Made by a program: the position numbers and the translations under genes
Notes under the pieces: model-generated
Told to the model about the DNA's origin: nothing
Databases searched by the model: none
Seen by the model: the letters and a program-made list of their open reading frames with translations, nothing else
Shown here: piece by piece, positions 1 through 8,863 of the stretch
Layout: the number at the start of each line of letters is the position of its first letter
How positions within the stretch are numbered: the stretch's first letter is position 1
Source: JAJCYL01 sp965206015
GTDB lineage: Bacteria; Bacteroidota; Bacteroidia; Cytophagales; Cyclobacteriaceae
DNA length: 64,000 nt
Direction: 5' to 3'
Assembly (NCBI GenBank): GCA_965206015.1
Contig: CBDBIW010000013.1
Coordinates: 1-64,000 of the forward strand

Positions 1-215
1 AAGAAATTGTCCGAACCCTGATCATACGCTGACCAACAATCGTACATAGCCGCAGAAATATGAAAGAGATTACGTGCGTGGACGGTTGGTCTTGCATAGT
101 CATTCCGGATTCCTTCCAACAACACTTCATTCCACATTCTTGCAACAGATGTCTGGGCAATTGCGGTAATGCCAACCAAATTCAACAAAAGAAAAAATGG
201 CAATAGTCTTTTCAT
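1..215 (-). CDS. Haloperoxidase/PAP2-like secreted protein, N-terminal part (runs off the window)
   Basis: Only the first 71 codons lie in the window; the gene continues beyond base 1. The start ATG at 213-215 opens a typical signal peptide (MKRLLPFFLLL...AIAQ, cleavage after about residue 21). The mature part reads SVARMWNEVLLEGIRNDYAR followed by PTVHARNLFHISAAMYD, a signature I recognise from large secreted proteins of Bacteroidota related to vanadium-dependent haloperoxidases/PAP2 phosphatases, usually with a C-terminal T9SS domain. No catalytic residue is visible in this fragment. It lies 75 bp downstream of the protease gene, and that gap is almost filled by three copies of a 19-bp repeat. 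Family call is from memory of the signature; enzymatic function is not shown. Confidence 0.6.
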   Translation of the reverse strand, partial: MKRLLPFFLLLNLVGITAIAQTSVARMWNEVLLEGIRNDYARPTVHARNLFHISAAMYDCWSAYDQGSDNF

Positions 216-220
216 TCTTC

Positions 221-276
221 TTTGTATTACAATAACCTCTTTGTATTACAATAACCTCTTTGTATTACAATAACCT
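221..276. repeat. Three tandem copies of a 19-bp unit upstream of the haloperoxidase-like gene
   Basis: The unit tttgtattacaataacctc occurs at 221-239 and 240-258, with an 18-base third copy at 259-276. On the minus strand each unit carries AAAGAGG, a Shine-Dalgarno-like string, and the array ends five bases before the start codon at 215. Copy number would change the spacing between the preceding stop (291) and this start. Confidence 0.9.
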
Positions 277-290
277 ATTGAATAGTCCAT

Positions 291-2045
291 TTACAATTCA
301 GTAGTAATGCCACTCTCAGACAGTATGCTTTTTACAGAAATCAGGACACTTGAAAGTGGAATCGCGAACGAGCTGGTTCTGTTTTTGCGAGCAATATTTA
401 TTCCTATGATTTCACCCTCCAGATTAACCACTGGAGTCCCAACTTCGTCCAGCAATAATGGCATGTCATGTGTGAATGCATTTGGAAATCCATCACTCCT
501 TTCGTGTTCTTTCGTCCGGTACGCAGGATGCTGCTTTTCGTAATCGCTTAGTTCTTTTACGGACTTTCCAAGTAGGACAGCCAGTTCTCTCTCTTCATTA
601 GCACGAGAAACCTTAATGGTCACTTTCTGACCCGGATGCGTTGTTTTCAGAAAACCATAAACGTCTTGTCTGCTTTCAATAATACTTGTATTAAATTTCA
701 GAAGCTGGTCACCAGGCAGCAGTCCTCCCTTCTCAGCAGGTGTGCCTTTACTTATAGTTCCTACAATGGGTTTACTGGAATCAAATCCAACCCCGAGATA
801 CCCTTTATCTGTGTATGATACTTCCCTTGCCCCCACACTTACGATACCAGAATGAATGACTTTCCCTTGACTATTGATCGTTCCCAGTAATTTTCCCGCC
901 TCAATTTCAATGTCTTTTTTGAACTCCAGAGGATAGAACAAGTCATCCTCCTCCAATTGCATCTTGACCACCACAAGATCACTGGCTTCATCCCGGCCTA
1001 CGACCTTTCCTTTAAATTGCTCTCCGGAGCCAAATTCACAAATTAAATCCTTGCCACTAACACGAGACGATTTTGAGACAAAATAGTCAGTGGAACTAAT
1101 CCGTGTCGCATACGCAACTAACTTAATGCTGTCACTTTTACTTTCTACTTTCAGTACTGATTTACCCAGATTCTCGGTTTGCGCTTCAATAATTTTTCTC
1201 AGGCCTTCCTTTCCATCCTCGAGCATAAAGGGTGATTCCTTATTGGGTGCTTTAGTGAATTTAGCTTCCTTCTGCGTCCCTTCATCATCAAATATCTCGG
1301 CAAATTCCAATCGATCCCAATTTTCTTTCACCTTGTCAATCGACGGATAATAGTTTTCATTAATTCCGTCTTTTATATAACTACACACCCCGATAACTTT
1401 TCCTGCCAGATCAAAAAGTGGCCCTCCAGAGTCTCCGGGCATCATTATACAGCTGGTCTTTAAATAACCATAAGACGTGATTCCCTTATAAAATCCGACT
1501 CTGATTACTGCTGGACGTTTGGGGTCGTATATTTCCGGATGACCTAGCATGATGCAGGTTTCGTCCATCACCAGATCTGAAGAAGTCCCTAACTCAGCGT
1601 ATGTCCATTTTCGCTTTCCTTTTATCTTCAATAGACCATAATCTGCATTTTTGTTTCTCCCTAGACAAGCTGCTTCTACTGTAGTTCCATCATATAGACG
1701 AATCTCACCGTCCTTTCCCCCTAGAGCTTCGATAACGTGAGCCGCCGTTAAAATATATCCATCTTGAGAAATTATCACCCCGCTTGCGCCAGTTGCTGGA
1801 ACACCAATATCGACAGTGCTTTGAAGCATTCTGTTGTAGTTCTTTACAATTTTCTTTTGAATTGACCGGGCTCTCTTATAACCGGCAGGAGCATATGACA
1901 ATCCTCTTGTGCAATAAGCAACTTCTTCTAGTGTGACCTTATTTCCTGAATCTAGTATTTGCGCGTTGATACTGTTCGACAGTAGCACTAAAACTGAAAG
2001 CAGCATACTTGCAAGGCTACTTTTCGTGATTTTTGGTGTGTACAT
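291..2045 (-). CDS. S1C trypsin-like serine protease with PDZ domain and a degenerate second protease half
   Basis: Secreted DegP/HtrA-related protein. I chose the ATG at 2045, giving MYTPKITK then a hydrophobic stretch ending SINAQ, a good signal peptide; two in-frame ATGs upstream (2069, 2102) would place it too far inside. The first protease domain (about residues 55-225) has the full triad context: TAAH with His, NADYGLLKI with Asp, and PGDSGGPLFD with Ser. A second, diverged beta-barrel follows: its His position reads VSKSS, the Asp region EASDLVVVK is kept, and the Ser motif has become DEVGTPVVN. A PDZ domain (GYLGVGFD...GGLLPGDQLLKFN) lies inside this second half. It ends the redox operon (72 bp after dsbD, or 15 bp if the long start is used). 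A role in envelope protein quality control is inference. Confidence 0.8.
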   Translation of the reverse strand: MYTPKITKSSLASMLLSVLVLLSNSINAQILDSGNKVTLEEVAYCTRGLSYAPAGYKRARSIQKKIVKNYNRMLQSTVDIGVPATGASGVIISQDGYILTAAHVIEALGGKDGEIRLYDGTTVEAACLGRNKNADYGLLKIKGKRKWTYAELGTSSDLVMDETCIMLGHPEIYDPKRPAVIRVGFYKGITSYGYLKTSCIMMPGDSGGPLFDLAGKVIGVCSYIKDGINENYYPSIDKVKENWDRLEFAEIFDDEGTQKEAKFTKAPNKESPFMLEDGKEGLRKIIEAQTENLGKSVLKVESKSDSIKLVAYATRISSTDYFVSKSSRVSGKDLICEFGSGEQFKGKVVGRDEASDLVVVKMQLEEDDLFYPLEFKKDIEIEAGKLLGTINSQGKVIHSGIVSVGAREVSYTDKGYLGVGFDSSKPIVGTISKGTPAEKGGLLPGDQLLKFNTSIIESRQDVYGFLKTTHPGQKVTIKVSRANEERELAVLLGKSVKELSDYEKQHPAYRTKEHERSDGFPNAFTHDMPLLLDEVGTPVVNLEGEIIGINIARKNRTSSFAIPLSSVLISVKSILSESGITTEL

Positions 2046-2117
2046 TTTATTTCGTTTTCGGTTTGTCATAATGTCCTGTTCGGACAGACATGTAGCAATC
2101 AACAGCGATTCAATCTT

Positions 2118-4235
2118 CTACAGGTTTTTGAATGATTCCAATCCGCATTCTAAAAACCGGGCATAATCATCAATATCCGCTGTATAACCAACTGGCTGAT
2201 TAAGCATTTTCTTGCCGTCTGGTGATAGTAATACGTAATACGGTTGTGAATTGGTGTGGAAGTATTTGGTTTGAAAATGTGCCCATTTATGACCATAGTT
2301 CCTCAATCTTCTTTTTCCTCCCTGAACCCGTTCGACTTCTAGTTTCTCTTCCTCTGGTAATTCGCTTTTATCATCTACATGGAGTGAAATCAGAACATAA
2401 TCATCATTGATATAGTCAAAAATTTTGCTGTTGGACCAGACATGTTCCTCCATTTTTCTACAATTGACACAAGCATAACCTGTAAAATCCAGTAATACTG
2501 GTTTGTTCTCTTTTTTTGCATAGCGTAAACCACTTTCTATATCCTTGAAGCAGTTCAGATCATTGGGGCAGTCGTTGGGATAGATCCAACTATAGCCTGC
2601 GGGGGGAGCCAGACCACTTAACAGCTTAAGCGATTTAAATGTTTTGACTTCTTGATTGTAGGTCAAACCAAATGTCAGGTAAACGGTGAATATCACTGTA
2701 ATTATTCCCATCCCAATTCTAGAAAACGACAGTCTGCCAAGTTTTGAATCATGAGGAAAACGGATTATACCAAAAAGGTACAAACCAAGCCCCACACCAA
2801 TCACAATCCAGAGTGCCATAAACAATTCGTATTTAAGAACCCCCCAGTGCATCACTAGATCTGCATTGGACAAAAATTTGAGTGCGAGAGCCAACTCAAT
2901 AAAACCCAGCACCACTTTGACACTATTCAGCCACCCACCTGACCTGGGTAATTTATTCATCCAACCAGGGAACAGCGCAAACAGCGCAAACGGCAAAGCC
3001 AAGGCTAGTCCAAACCCGCTCATACCAGCCGAAAGTTGCCAAGCTCCGCCGTCGGAACTTAATGCTCCTGCAAGTAGCGACCCTAATATTGGTCCAGTGC
3101 AGGAAAATGATACGAGTGACAGTGTGAGGGCCATGAAAAAAATCCCTATAATGCCACCGGCACCCTCGGCCGCACTTATCTTATTGGTCAAACTGCCAGG
3201 CATCGTAATTTCATAGTAACCAAAAAAAGAGAAGGCAAAAAACAGGAAAATTGCAAAGAAGGAAACATTCAACCAAACGTTTGTAGATATCTCGTTCAAG
3301 ATATCGGGATTGATGGAGTCTAACAGGTGGAAGGGTACACTCAACAAGGCGTAAACGGCGAAAATAAAAACTCCGTAAAGAATCGCATTTCTAAATCCTT
3401 TTTTCTTGTTTTCAGATCCTTTGGTAAAGAAACTCACTGTGAGAGGTATGAGTGGAAAAACACATGGAGTTAGAAGAGCCAGTAGGCCTCCAAGCATACC
3501 AAGGATGAAAATACCTATTAGCGTTTTGCCTTGTTGCGCATTACTTGACGTCTCATCATCACAATTTGCTGCATCGCTTTTGGAGACCGACGCCAAACCG
3601 TAGAGCTGGCTTTCTGCTGATGTCGCTGGTGTCAATGGGACCATTTTCACTTTCGCCTCTTCTATTATACTAGCATACACAGTCGCAGATTGGTTTGCAT
3701 TTGCAGGGTCTTCAATTTTGACTTCTTCTTTTTTTGTTTCTTTTTCAATGATCATTGCCTCACCGATTTTCGACGCATACAATAAAAAATCAAGTGAAAA
3801 ATCAATTTCCCCAGGTGGCAAACAATGCGTATCATCACATGTCATGAAGGTTAAATGACCTCTCACGGGTTGGTCGAAATCATTTATTACAACCTGCTGC
3901 CTGATTTTCATGGACTTGTGGTACTTGATCAAATTCATTTCAAACAATTGATCAAATCCCTCCTTTCTAGTAAGGGAATCTTCTTCAGCTTTGCCAATCA
4001 ACTCAAAATAATCTCCAGGCTCAAATGCTATTGATGTAGCGACTGGGCCGTTGTCACTTTCCAAATACTGTGAGTAGACTGCCCAACCCTCGTCGATGGT
4101 AGAATTAAACACAATATAATATTGGTTGTCTTTGATGTGCTCGGTACTAATCTGCCACTTAACAGGGTTAAAAATCTGGGCCCGAACTGAGTCAAATAGC
4201 ATTCCAAATAAAAAAAACAATATCAGCTTTCTCAT
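2118..4235 (-). CDS. dsbD: DsbD-family thiol:disulfide interchange transporter
   Basis: Inner-membrane protein that carries electrons from cytoplasmic thioredoxin to periplasmic thiol proteins. The layout is complete: signal peptide (MRKLILFFLFGML...VRAQ), periplasmic alpha domain (about 20-150) with the cysteine pair in TCDDTHCLPP, a charged linker, an eight-helix membrane domain with the two redox cysteines in LTPCVFPLIPLTVSFF and SFSCTGPILGS, and a C-terminal thioredoxin domain with CVNC (ACVNCRKMEEHVW). It is 705 residues. It lies 46 bp downstream of a secreted thioredoxin gene (4282-5454) and upstream of the S1C protease, so it probably supplies electrons to the cluster. A second DsbD (36142-38208) is 30 kb away; the alpha domain here has C-x4-C instead of C-x6-C in that copy, so the two may have different partners. 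Confidence 0.93.
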   Translation of the reverse strand: MRKLILFFLFGMLFDSVRAQIFNPVKWQISTEHIKDNQYYIVFNSTIDEGWAVYSQYLESDNGPVATSIAFEPGDYFELIGKAEEDSLTRKEGFDQLFEMNLIKYHKSMKIRQQVVINDFDQPVRGHLTFMTCDDTHCLPPGEIDFSLDFLLYASKIGEAMIIEKETKKEEVKIEDPANANQSATVYASIIEEAKVKMVPLTPATSAESQLYGLASVSKSDAANCDDETSSNAQQGKTLIGIFILGMLGGLLALLTPCVFPLIPLTVSFFTKGSENKKKGFRNAILYGVFIFAVYALLSVPFHLLDSINPDILNEISTNVWLNVSFFAIFLFFAFSFFGYYEITMPGSLTNKISAAEGAGGIIGIFFMALTLSLVSFSCTGPILGSLLAGALSSDGGAWQLSAGMSGFGLALALPFALFALFPGWMNKLPRSGGWLNSVKVVLGFIELALALKFLSNADLVMHWGVLKYELFMALWIVIGVGLGLYLFGIIRFPHDSKLGRLSFSRIGMGIITVIFTVYLTFGLTYNQEVKTFKSLKLLSGLAPPAGYSWIYPNDCPNDLNCFKDIESGLRYAKKENKPVLLDFTGYACVNCRKMEEHVWSNSKIFDYINDDYVLISLHVDDKSELPEEEKLEVERVQGGKRRLRNYGHKWAHFQTKYFHTNSQPYYVLLSPDGKKMLNQPVGYTADIDDYARFLECGLESFKNL

Positions 4236-4281
4236 TTTTTTAATATTTTCATTTTGTCGATGGGAGTTGTCCTAAGTAATT

Positions 4282-5454
4282 CTAGTTTGAAATCTGTGCA
4301 ATCAGCCCCTTAGTTCCAGAAGTATCCTCTGCTGGACCAGCCAGTGAAATTGCCTTATTTGCCGCTTTCAAAGCTCCTTTTTGGTCACCCAGTTTATGCA
4401 AGAGAGCAGCTTTTGTATCATTATTTGCATAGCAGTTGTTGATTTTAATAGATCGGTCGATCCATGACAATGCTAATTTGATTGATGCCTTGTCGGTTAT
4501 ATTATTGTTTTTATAAACCTGCCATGCGTAGGAGTTGAAAGATTGCCAATTATCAGCTTCATAAGTCGTTGCATAATGGTTCATTGCAGTAACATATGAA
4601 GTCCAGTCTTTCTTGCGAGAAAAGTAATAAATGTCAGCGAATGCTAAGAGTTTTTCTCGCTCTTGGACAGATGATGTTCTTACTTCAAGTTTTGCGGTTT
4701 CCCATTTCAAAGAATCACCTGAATAAAGTGCGCTAAAGAGGCTTGAACGATATACGTTATATATCTTTTCATTCACATCTTTTTCAGAGGCTAAATCCGA
4801 GTATGCTTCCTTGTTCTGCATCAGAAATTTAAACTGGGGTGAGTTAATTTGAGAGATATGTTTCTTGATCACTTCGAAGTTTTCCTTAGTCAATAAGTCA
4901 TTCTCGTTCAATTGATAAAAGTACCAGTCAAGAATCTCCTTCCTGGGTTTACCTGCATCACTCAACCTTACCAGATACTCTCTGATAAATTGACTTGATC
5001 GATCACCTCTTTTATAACGCTGTTGCATTCCCGCAAGATTCCGTCTCGGATCAGCGGCTATTCTTCCCAATTCAAGAAATTTTTCGGCATCGATTGCTCC
5101 CATTGTCTTATGGACAATTTCACCAGCATTATTTAAGAAAAGTAGTGTTGGATAGGCGGTAATCTCAAATTCTTCAGCTAATTCGATACCTTCTCCCTTC
5201 TCCATATCCAATTCGTAGGAAATGAAATTATCCCCATAGAATTTCCCCACATTTTCATCAGTAAATGTATTTTTCACCATCCATTTGCACGGTCCACACC
5301 AACTTGTGTTTGCATCAAAAAAAATGAGCTTGTTTTCAACTCTTGCAAGCTCCTTGATCTCATCCCATGTGCCTTGACGAAATTCTATTCCTTGTGCGAA
5401 ACCAGCACTGGAAACCGTCAAAGAGATCAATAGTAAGTGTGTCAACTTTCTCAT
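4282..5454 (-). CDS. Secreted thioredoxin-family protein with helical C-terminal region
   Basis: A signal peptide (MRKLTHLLL...AGFAQ) is followed by a thioredoxin fold (about residues 22-140) with SWCGPCKWM (Cys53, Cys56) and the cis-proline loop AYPTLLFL. Residues 150-390 are helical with TPR-like spacing (ALYSGDSLKWETAK, SWIDRSIKINNCYANND, AALLHKLGDQKGALKAANKA). The same arrangement, thioredoxin plus helical tail, occurs at the C-terminus of the triple-thioredoxin protein at 6868-8799, including the shared YKRGDRSSQFI / YASGDRSNEFL segment, so the two are paralogues. It probably works in the periplasm as a thiol reductase or protein-disulfide carrier fed by the adjacent DsbD. First gene after the ECF sigma gene (149-bp gap), so it may have its own promoter. 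Confidence 0.88.
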   Translation of the reverse strand: MRKLTHLLLISLTVSSAGFAQGIEFRQGTWDEIKELARVENKLIFFDANTSWCGPCKWMVKNTFTDENVGKFYGDNFISYELDMEKGEGIELAEEFEITAYPTLLFLNNAGEIVHKTMGAIDAEKFLELGRIAADPRRNLAGMQQRYKRGDRSSQFIREYLVRLSDAGKPRKEILDWYFYQLNENDLLTKENFEVIKKHISQINSPQFKFLMQNKEAYSDLASEKDVNEKIYNVYRSSLFSALYSGDSLKWETAKLEVRTSSVQEREKLLAFADIYYFSRKKDWTSYVTAMNHYATTYEADNWQSFNSYAWQVYKNNNITDKASIKLALSWIDRSIKINNCYANNDTKAALLHKLGDQKGALKAANKAISLAGPAEDTSGTKGLIAQISN

Positions 5455-5603
5455 TGTATATATGTGTTGGGGTTTTTAGGCTATTTAATTTCATCCGCAA
5501 AGGTGTTACCGGCAATTTAGATATTATCCAAACTGCGAAGACCTCTGTTTCCTTATGAACTATTACAATTAACCCAACTATCACTCCTATGTGAAATGAA
5601 AAG

Positions 5604-6230
5604 CTAAAGGTATTTCAGCAGGATTGTGAGCATGGATATCAGTGTCAGATCTGTACGCTCTGTAAGTTGCATTCTGATATACTTTAGCGCGGTATGCATC
5701 TGGTTTTCTACTGTCTTTTTTGAAATATTCAATTCTGCAGAAATCTCCTTATTGGTCATCCCTTCAAGTCTGTTCATTTTAAAAATGAGTTGAGCTCGTG
5801 GTGATAGTTCAGCAATGAGCTGGAAAACAATATTTTCAAGATCTTTGAAAAAAATCTGATTTTCAGTGTTGCTCGATTTTTGTTTACTGGAATGAACCAG
5901 GTATTCTTCGAACAGACGTTGATTTACTTGTTTTCGAGATTTATTATAGATGAGGTTTTTTGCAATGGTGATCATGTAGGAGTTAATCGACAAGGCTGTA
6001 TCAAGCGTTTTTCTTACTTCCCATATTTTGGCAAAAACGTCTTGTACTACTCCCTCTGCATCTTCGTTTGATAAATTCTTTTTTCTCGAGAAATAATAAA
6101 GTTTTTTCCCATATTTCATAAACAACTCACGGAACGCAACTTCATTACCCTTTTTAATGCGCATGACGATTTGAGCATCAGTTATGATTTCGTTTCTTAT
6201 TTCAACAGCAAGTGCTTTGGTGCTATTCAT
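5604..6230 (-). CDS. ECF-type RNA polymerase sigma-70 factor
   Basis: Cytoplasmic sigma factor of 208 residues. Region 2 spans about 20-95 (FRELFMKYGKKLYYFSRKK, DAEGVVQDVFAKIWEVR, INSYMITIAKNLIYNKSR) and region 4 spans about 128-188 (LSPRAQLIFKMNRLEGMTNK, ISKKTVENQMHTALKYIR). This is the Bacteroidota type that pairs with FecR anti-sigma factors to control SusC/SusD genes. The presumed partner FecR is at 17629-18687, so the pair is split by eight genes and about 11 kb; the usual order is sigma-FecR-SusC-SusD. A terminator hairpin lies upstream (6286-6316), so this gene is probably transcribed separately from the SusC/SusD operon. Confidence 0.93.
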   Translation of the reverse strand: MNSTKALAVEIRNEIITDAQIVMRIKKGNEVAFRELFMKYGKKLYYFSRKKNLSNEDAEGVVQDVFAKIWEVRKTLDTALSINSYMITIAKNLIYNKSRKQVNQRLFEEYLVHSSKQKSSNTENQIFFKDLENIVFQLIAELSPRAQLIFKMNRLEGMTNKEISAELNISKKTVENQMHTALKYIRMQLTERTDLTLISMLTILLKYL

Positions 6231-6285
6231 GAAAATTGCTTGAACTCATACAAGACCTGTCAACTTGGCTGGAAGTTTTAATGAC

Positions 6286-6316
6286 GAAAACCACAAGTCT
6301 CTAAGAGATTTGTGGT
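6286..6316 (-). terminator. Rho-independent terminator after the DsbD-alpha gene
   Basis: On the minus strand the arms ACCACAAATCTCT and AGAGACTTGTGGT (13 bp, one G-T pair) have a one-base spacer and are followed by TTTTCG. It lies between the DsbD-alpha gene (stop 6357) and the sigma gene (start 6230), and so would end the SusC-to-DsbD-alpha transcript. Confidence 0.65.
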
Positions 6317-6356
6317 AATCGACATGCATAATTGCGTTTCGGTACAAAATGTTACC

Positions 6357-6842
6357 TTATTTGCTAACTTTTATATTATTAAATTCAAATTTTTCATCGC
6401 CCGGGATACACTTACCATCTACCGTCGTACAAACCTGATATTCGAGATAAACCAAAATCTTTAAATTGTCTTTTAGGATTTTCATCTTTTGTCTGAACTC
6501 AGCTGTGTGTTCCAAGATCCTTACATTGCCATCCCAGATATCATCGTATTTCTCCTTGATGTTAGCTGCAGTCATCTCTCCAGCTAACTTATAACTGGAA
6601 TCCTTTTCGAAATCAAATACGGCTGGCAATGGTCCTATATCAGGATCTTGATCATGTGCATATATATACCAGGTATCATCTAACTTGGCGGTAAACACCA
6701 ATTCTACAATATCGCCGACTTTGGCTTCTGTCACTGCAGCAGTATTACTCCACTTGGCGGGTTGCAAAATTTGGGCAGCAAGATTATCGCTCCAAAAAAA
6801 AGCAAGAATTAAATAGAGGAGCTTCAATTTTCTAAAATTCAT
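6357..6842 (-). CDS. Free-standing DsbD alpha-type (DsbC/DsbD N-terminal) domain protein
   Basis: A 161-residue secreted protein that is only the periplasmic alpha domain of DsbD, without the membrane or thioredoxin parts. A signal peptide (MNFRKLKLLYLI...NLAAQ) is followed by ILQPAKWS and ends at VCTTVDGKCIPGDEKFEF, which holds the C-x6-C redox pair. It closely resembles the N-terminus of the second DsbD at 36142-38208 (ILEPAKWS ... VCSDIDGKCIPF), much more than that of the DsbD in its own locus. A free alpha domain would act as a soluble electron shuttle, accepting from a DsbD membrane domain and reducing the thioredoxins encoded just upstream (25-bp gap). The domain call is firm; the shuttle role is inference. 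Last gene before the terminator. Confidence 0.85.
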   Translation of the reverse strand: MNFRKLKLLYLILAFFWSDNLAAQILQPAKWSNTAAVTEAKVGDIVELVFTAKLDDTWYIYAHDQDPDIGPLPAVFDFEKDSSYKLAGEMTAANIKEKYDDIWDGNVRILEHTAEFRQKMKILKDNLKILVYLEYQVCTTVDGKCIPGDEKFEFNNIKVSK

Positions 6843-6843
6843 A

Positions 6844-6873
6844 TATTTCTATTTAATTTATTTCTATTTAATT
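6844..6873. repeat. 15-bp tandem duplication across a stop/start junction
   Basis: tatttctatttaatt at 6844-6858 is repeated exactly at 6859-6873. The second copy contains the stop codon of the triple-thioredoxin gene and the first ends two bases before the start of the DsbD-alpha gene, so the duplication sets the spacing between the two genes. Confidence 0.85.
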
Positions 6874-8799
6874 AATTTGTTGTCTCGCCTTTTCCGCATC
6901 TTTTTTGTTTCCGGACTTTTCTAACAATTCTGCATATAGACGCAAGTAATTGTTTTGAGCTTGAGGTGAAGGGTCACTTACCATGCATTCTGCAACCCAT
7001 TCTGCACCAACGTAAGCAAACTTTTTGGGCACATCCGCACCATTATTTAATACAATAGCGTAGTTGTATAGCATGTAGCCACTCTTCGCCAACAGGCCTT
7101 TACTAAATCCCTTTTCTATTGCATTTACATAGTCTGCCCAATTGTTAGTTTCGTGTGCCTTGAGCACCTCGATTTCTGTCAAAACGGCATCTTCACTTTC
7201 AATTTTTAAGTCTTTGATGTATTTAATGTATTTAGCATACCCAGCTTTGTCAAACTTTATAAGGTTGTATTCTTTGTCTTTCAGAAAGTACTTTCTTGAA
7301 CCACCTATTAAACTACCATTCAGTTTTCGACTCACTTCCTGTTCTCCTATTTCAGATTTGAAAGTGGCCGTGTTGGCCAAAAAATAACTAAATAGGTCGC
7401 TATATGGATCTCTGATGTAGCTATTAAACAATTTCCAATTTTCACTTTTAGTTAGGGCACTTCTATCCAAAGTATTCAGGTAGATCGATGCTACCTCTTC
7501 GGCTTTGTTGTATCGGCTGCCTTCATTAAGTTGCTTGATGTACAAAAGTAAAAACTCATTACTGCGGTCGCCGCTGGCATAACGCTTGTCCAGTGAAGCT
7601 GAAGTCTCACCGTCTTCGTCGAGTACCTTTTTAGCCTCAGATATCAGTATATCAACAGGAAGAGCTCCGGTAATACGGTGCATAAGACTGCCGTCAGCAT
7701 CCAGGAACAAGTATGTCGGGAAAACATTAACGCTATACTTTTCCTTTAGCTCTGTCCCTTCACCCTTCTCCATGTCAAATTTTGCGTTGACGAAACTTTT
7801 GTTAAAAAGTTCGGCTACCTCATCGTTGGTAAAGACCTCTTTGTCCATTTGCTTACAGGGGCCACACCATGTGGTATAGGCATCAAAGAAAATGGGTTTG
7901 TTTTCTGACTTCGCTTTTTCCTGGACTTCCTCAAATGGTTTTTTCAAAAAATCAATACTTGCCGTTTTTGCATCGAACTTCTTTAACGCCTCTCTACTGA
8001 GTTTCAGGAATACCTCTTTCTCTTTAAATCCTGAAGCTGAATGAATCAATTTGCCCTTATCATCGATATAAAGAAATGTAGGAAAGCTATTTACTCCATA
8101 CTTTTTGGCCAATTCAGGCCCATAATTTTTTCCTCCATCCAGCTTTAAGTTGATAAAGTTTTTATTGTAAAAATTTGACACCTCATTCAAAGTAAAAATA
8201 TCTCGATCCATTTGGATGCAAGGTCTGCACCATGTTGTGTAAACATCTACGAATATTGGCTTGTTTTCCTCCGCCGCCTTTTCCAGAACATTCTCCCATG
8301 AATGCTCGCCATTAGTTAAGAATTCAATCAATCCATTATTTTTCTTTTTTAACTCACCCTTTTGAATAGCACTGTATACTTTATCCAAAAACTTATCCGC
8401 ACTCTTTACAAGTTCATAGCTATTGCTATTGCCTATTTGATCTCCCTCTGTGTTATAAAAAACGTAAGCTGGATACATCAACATTTGCAGTTTCGGTCCA
8501 AAGGTCTTGCCTTCTTCAGAACCCATGTCCATCTTAATGGAAAGAAAATTATCATTGATTAACCCTGCAATGCTATCTACGGATAACACTTGGTCAACTT
8601 GCCTATCTTGACCAGTTTTTTCAGTCGCCTTTTTAACAGAACGAACAACATCCACAAACAGAAATTTGTTTTGTTTTTGAGCTTCTTTAAGGGCTTGTTC
8701 CCAGGTTAAATCTTGAAACGCGACCCCAGATTGAGATTTAACACCGTCGCAGGCGAGCAACGCAATCAAGCTGATGATAAATAGAGTCTTTAATTTCAT
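6868..8799 (-). CDS. Triple thioredoxin-domain secreted protein (one degenerate, two active domains)
   Basis: 643 residues. The N-terminus MKLKTLFIISLIALLACDG fits a lipoprotein signal with Cys17 as the acylated residue, so it may be membrane-anchored. Three thioredoxin folds follow. The first (about 25-150) has the fold landmarks (FLFVDVVRS, MYPAYVFYN) but no CxxC. The second (about 155-275) has TWCRPCIQMD (Cys191, Cys194). The third (about 285-400) has TWCGPCKQMD (Cys312, Cys315). A helical C-terminal region is shared with the thioredoxin at 4282-5454. CRPC and CGPC usually differ in redox potential, so the two active domains may work in series or in different directions (inference). It lies in the SusC/SusD operon, 64 bp after the TlpA gene. 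Confidence 0.9.
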   Translation of the reverse strand: MKLKTLFIISLIALLACDGVKSQSGVAFQDLTWEQALKEAQKQNKFLFVDVVRSVKKATEKTGQDRQVDQVLSVDSIAGLINDNFLSIKMDMGSEEGKTFGPKLQMLMYPAYVFYNTEGDQIGNSNSYELVKSADKFLDKVYSAIQKGELKKKNNGLIEFLTNGEHSWENVLEKAAEENKPIFVDVYTTWCRPCIQMDRDIFTLNEVSNFYNKNFINLKLDGGKNYGPELAKKYGVNSFPTFLYIDDKGKLIHSASGFKEKEVFLKLSREALKKFDAKTASIDFLKKPFEEVQEKAKSENKPIFFDAYTTWCGPCKQMDKEVFTNDEVAELFNKSFVNAKFDMEKGEGTELKEKYSVNVFPTYLFLDADGSLMHRITGALPVDILISEAKKVLDEDGETSASLDKRYASGDRSNEFLLLYIKQLNEGSRYNKAEEVASIYLNTLDRSALTKSENWKLFNSYIRDPYSDLFSYFLANTATFKSEIGEQEVSRKLNGSLIGGSRKYFLKDKEYNLIKFDKAGYAKYIKYIKDLKIESEDAVLTEIEVLKAHETNNWADYVNAIEKGFSKGLLAKSGYMLYNYAIVLNNGADVPKKFAYVGAEWVAECMVSDPSPQAQNNYLRLYAELLEKSGNKKDAEKARQQIN

Positions 8800-8863
8800 T
8801 CGGATGTTATTCTATACTTATACACCTAATCCCTGTTTTACTCCCATAACTACAAATTCTGGC

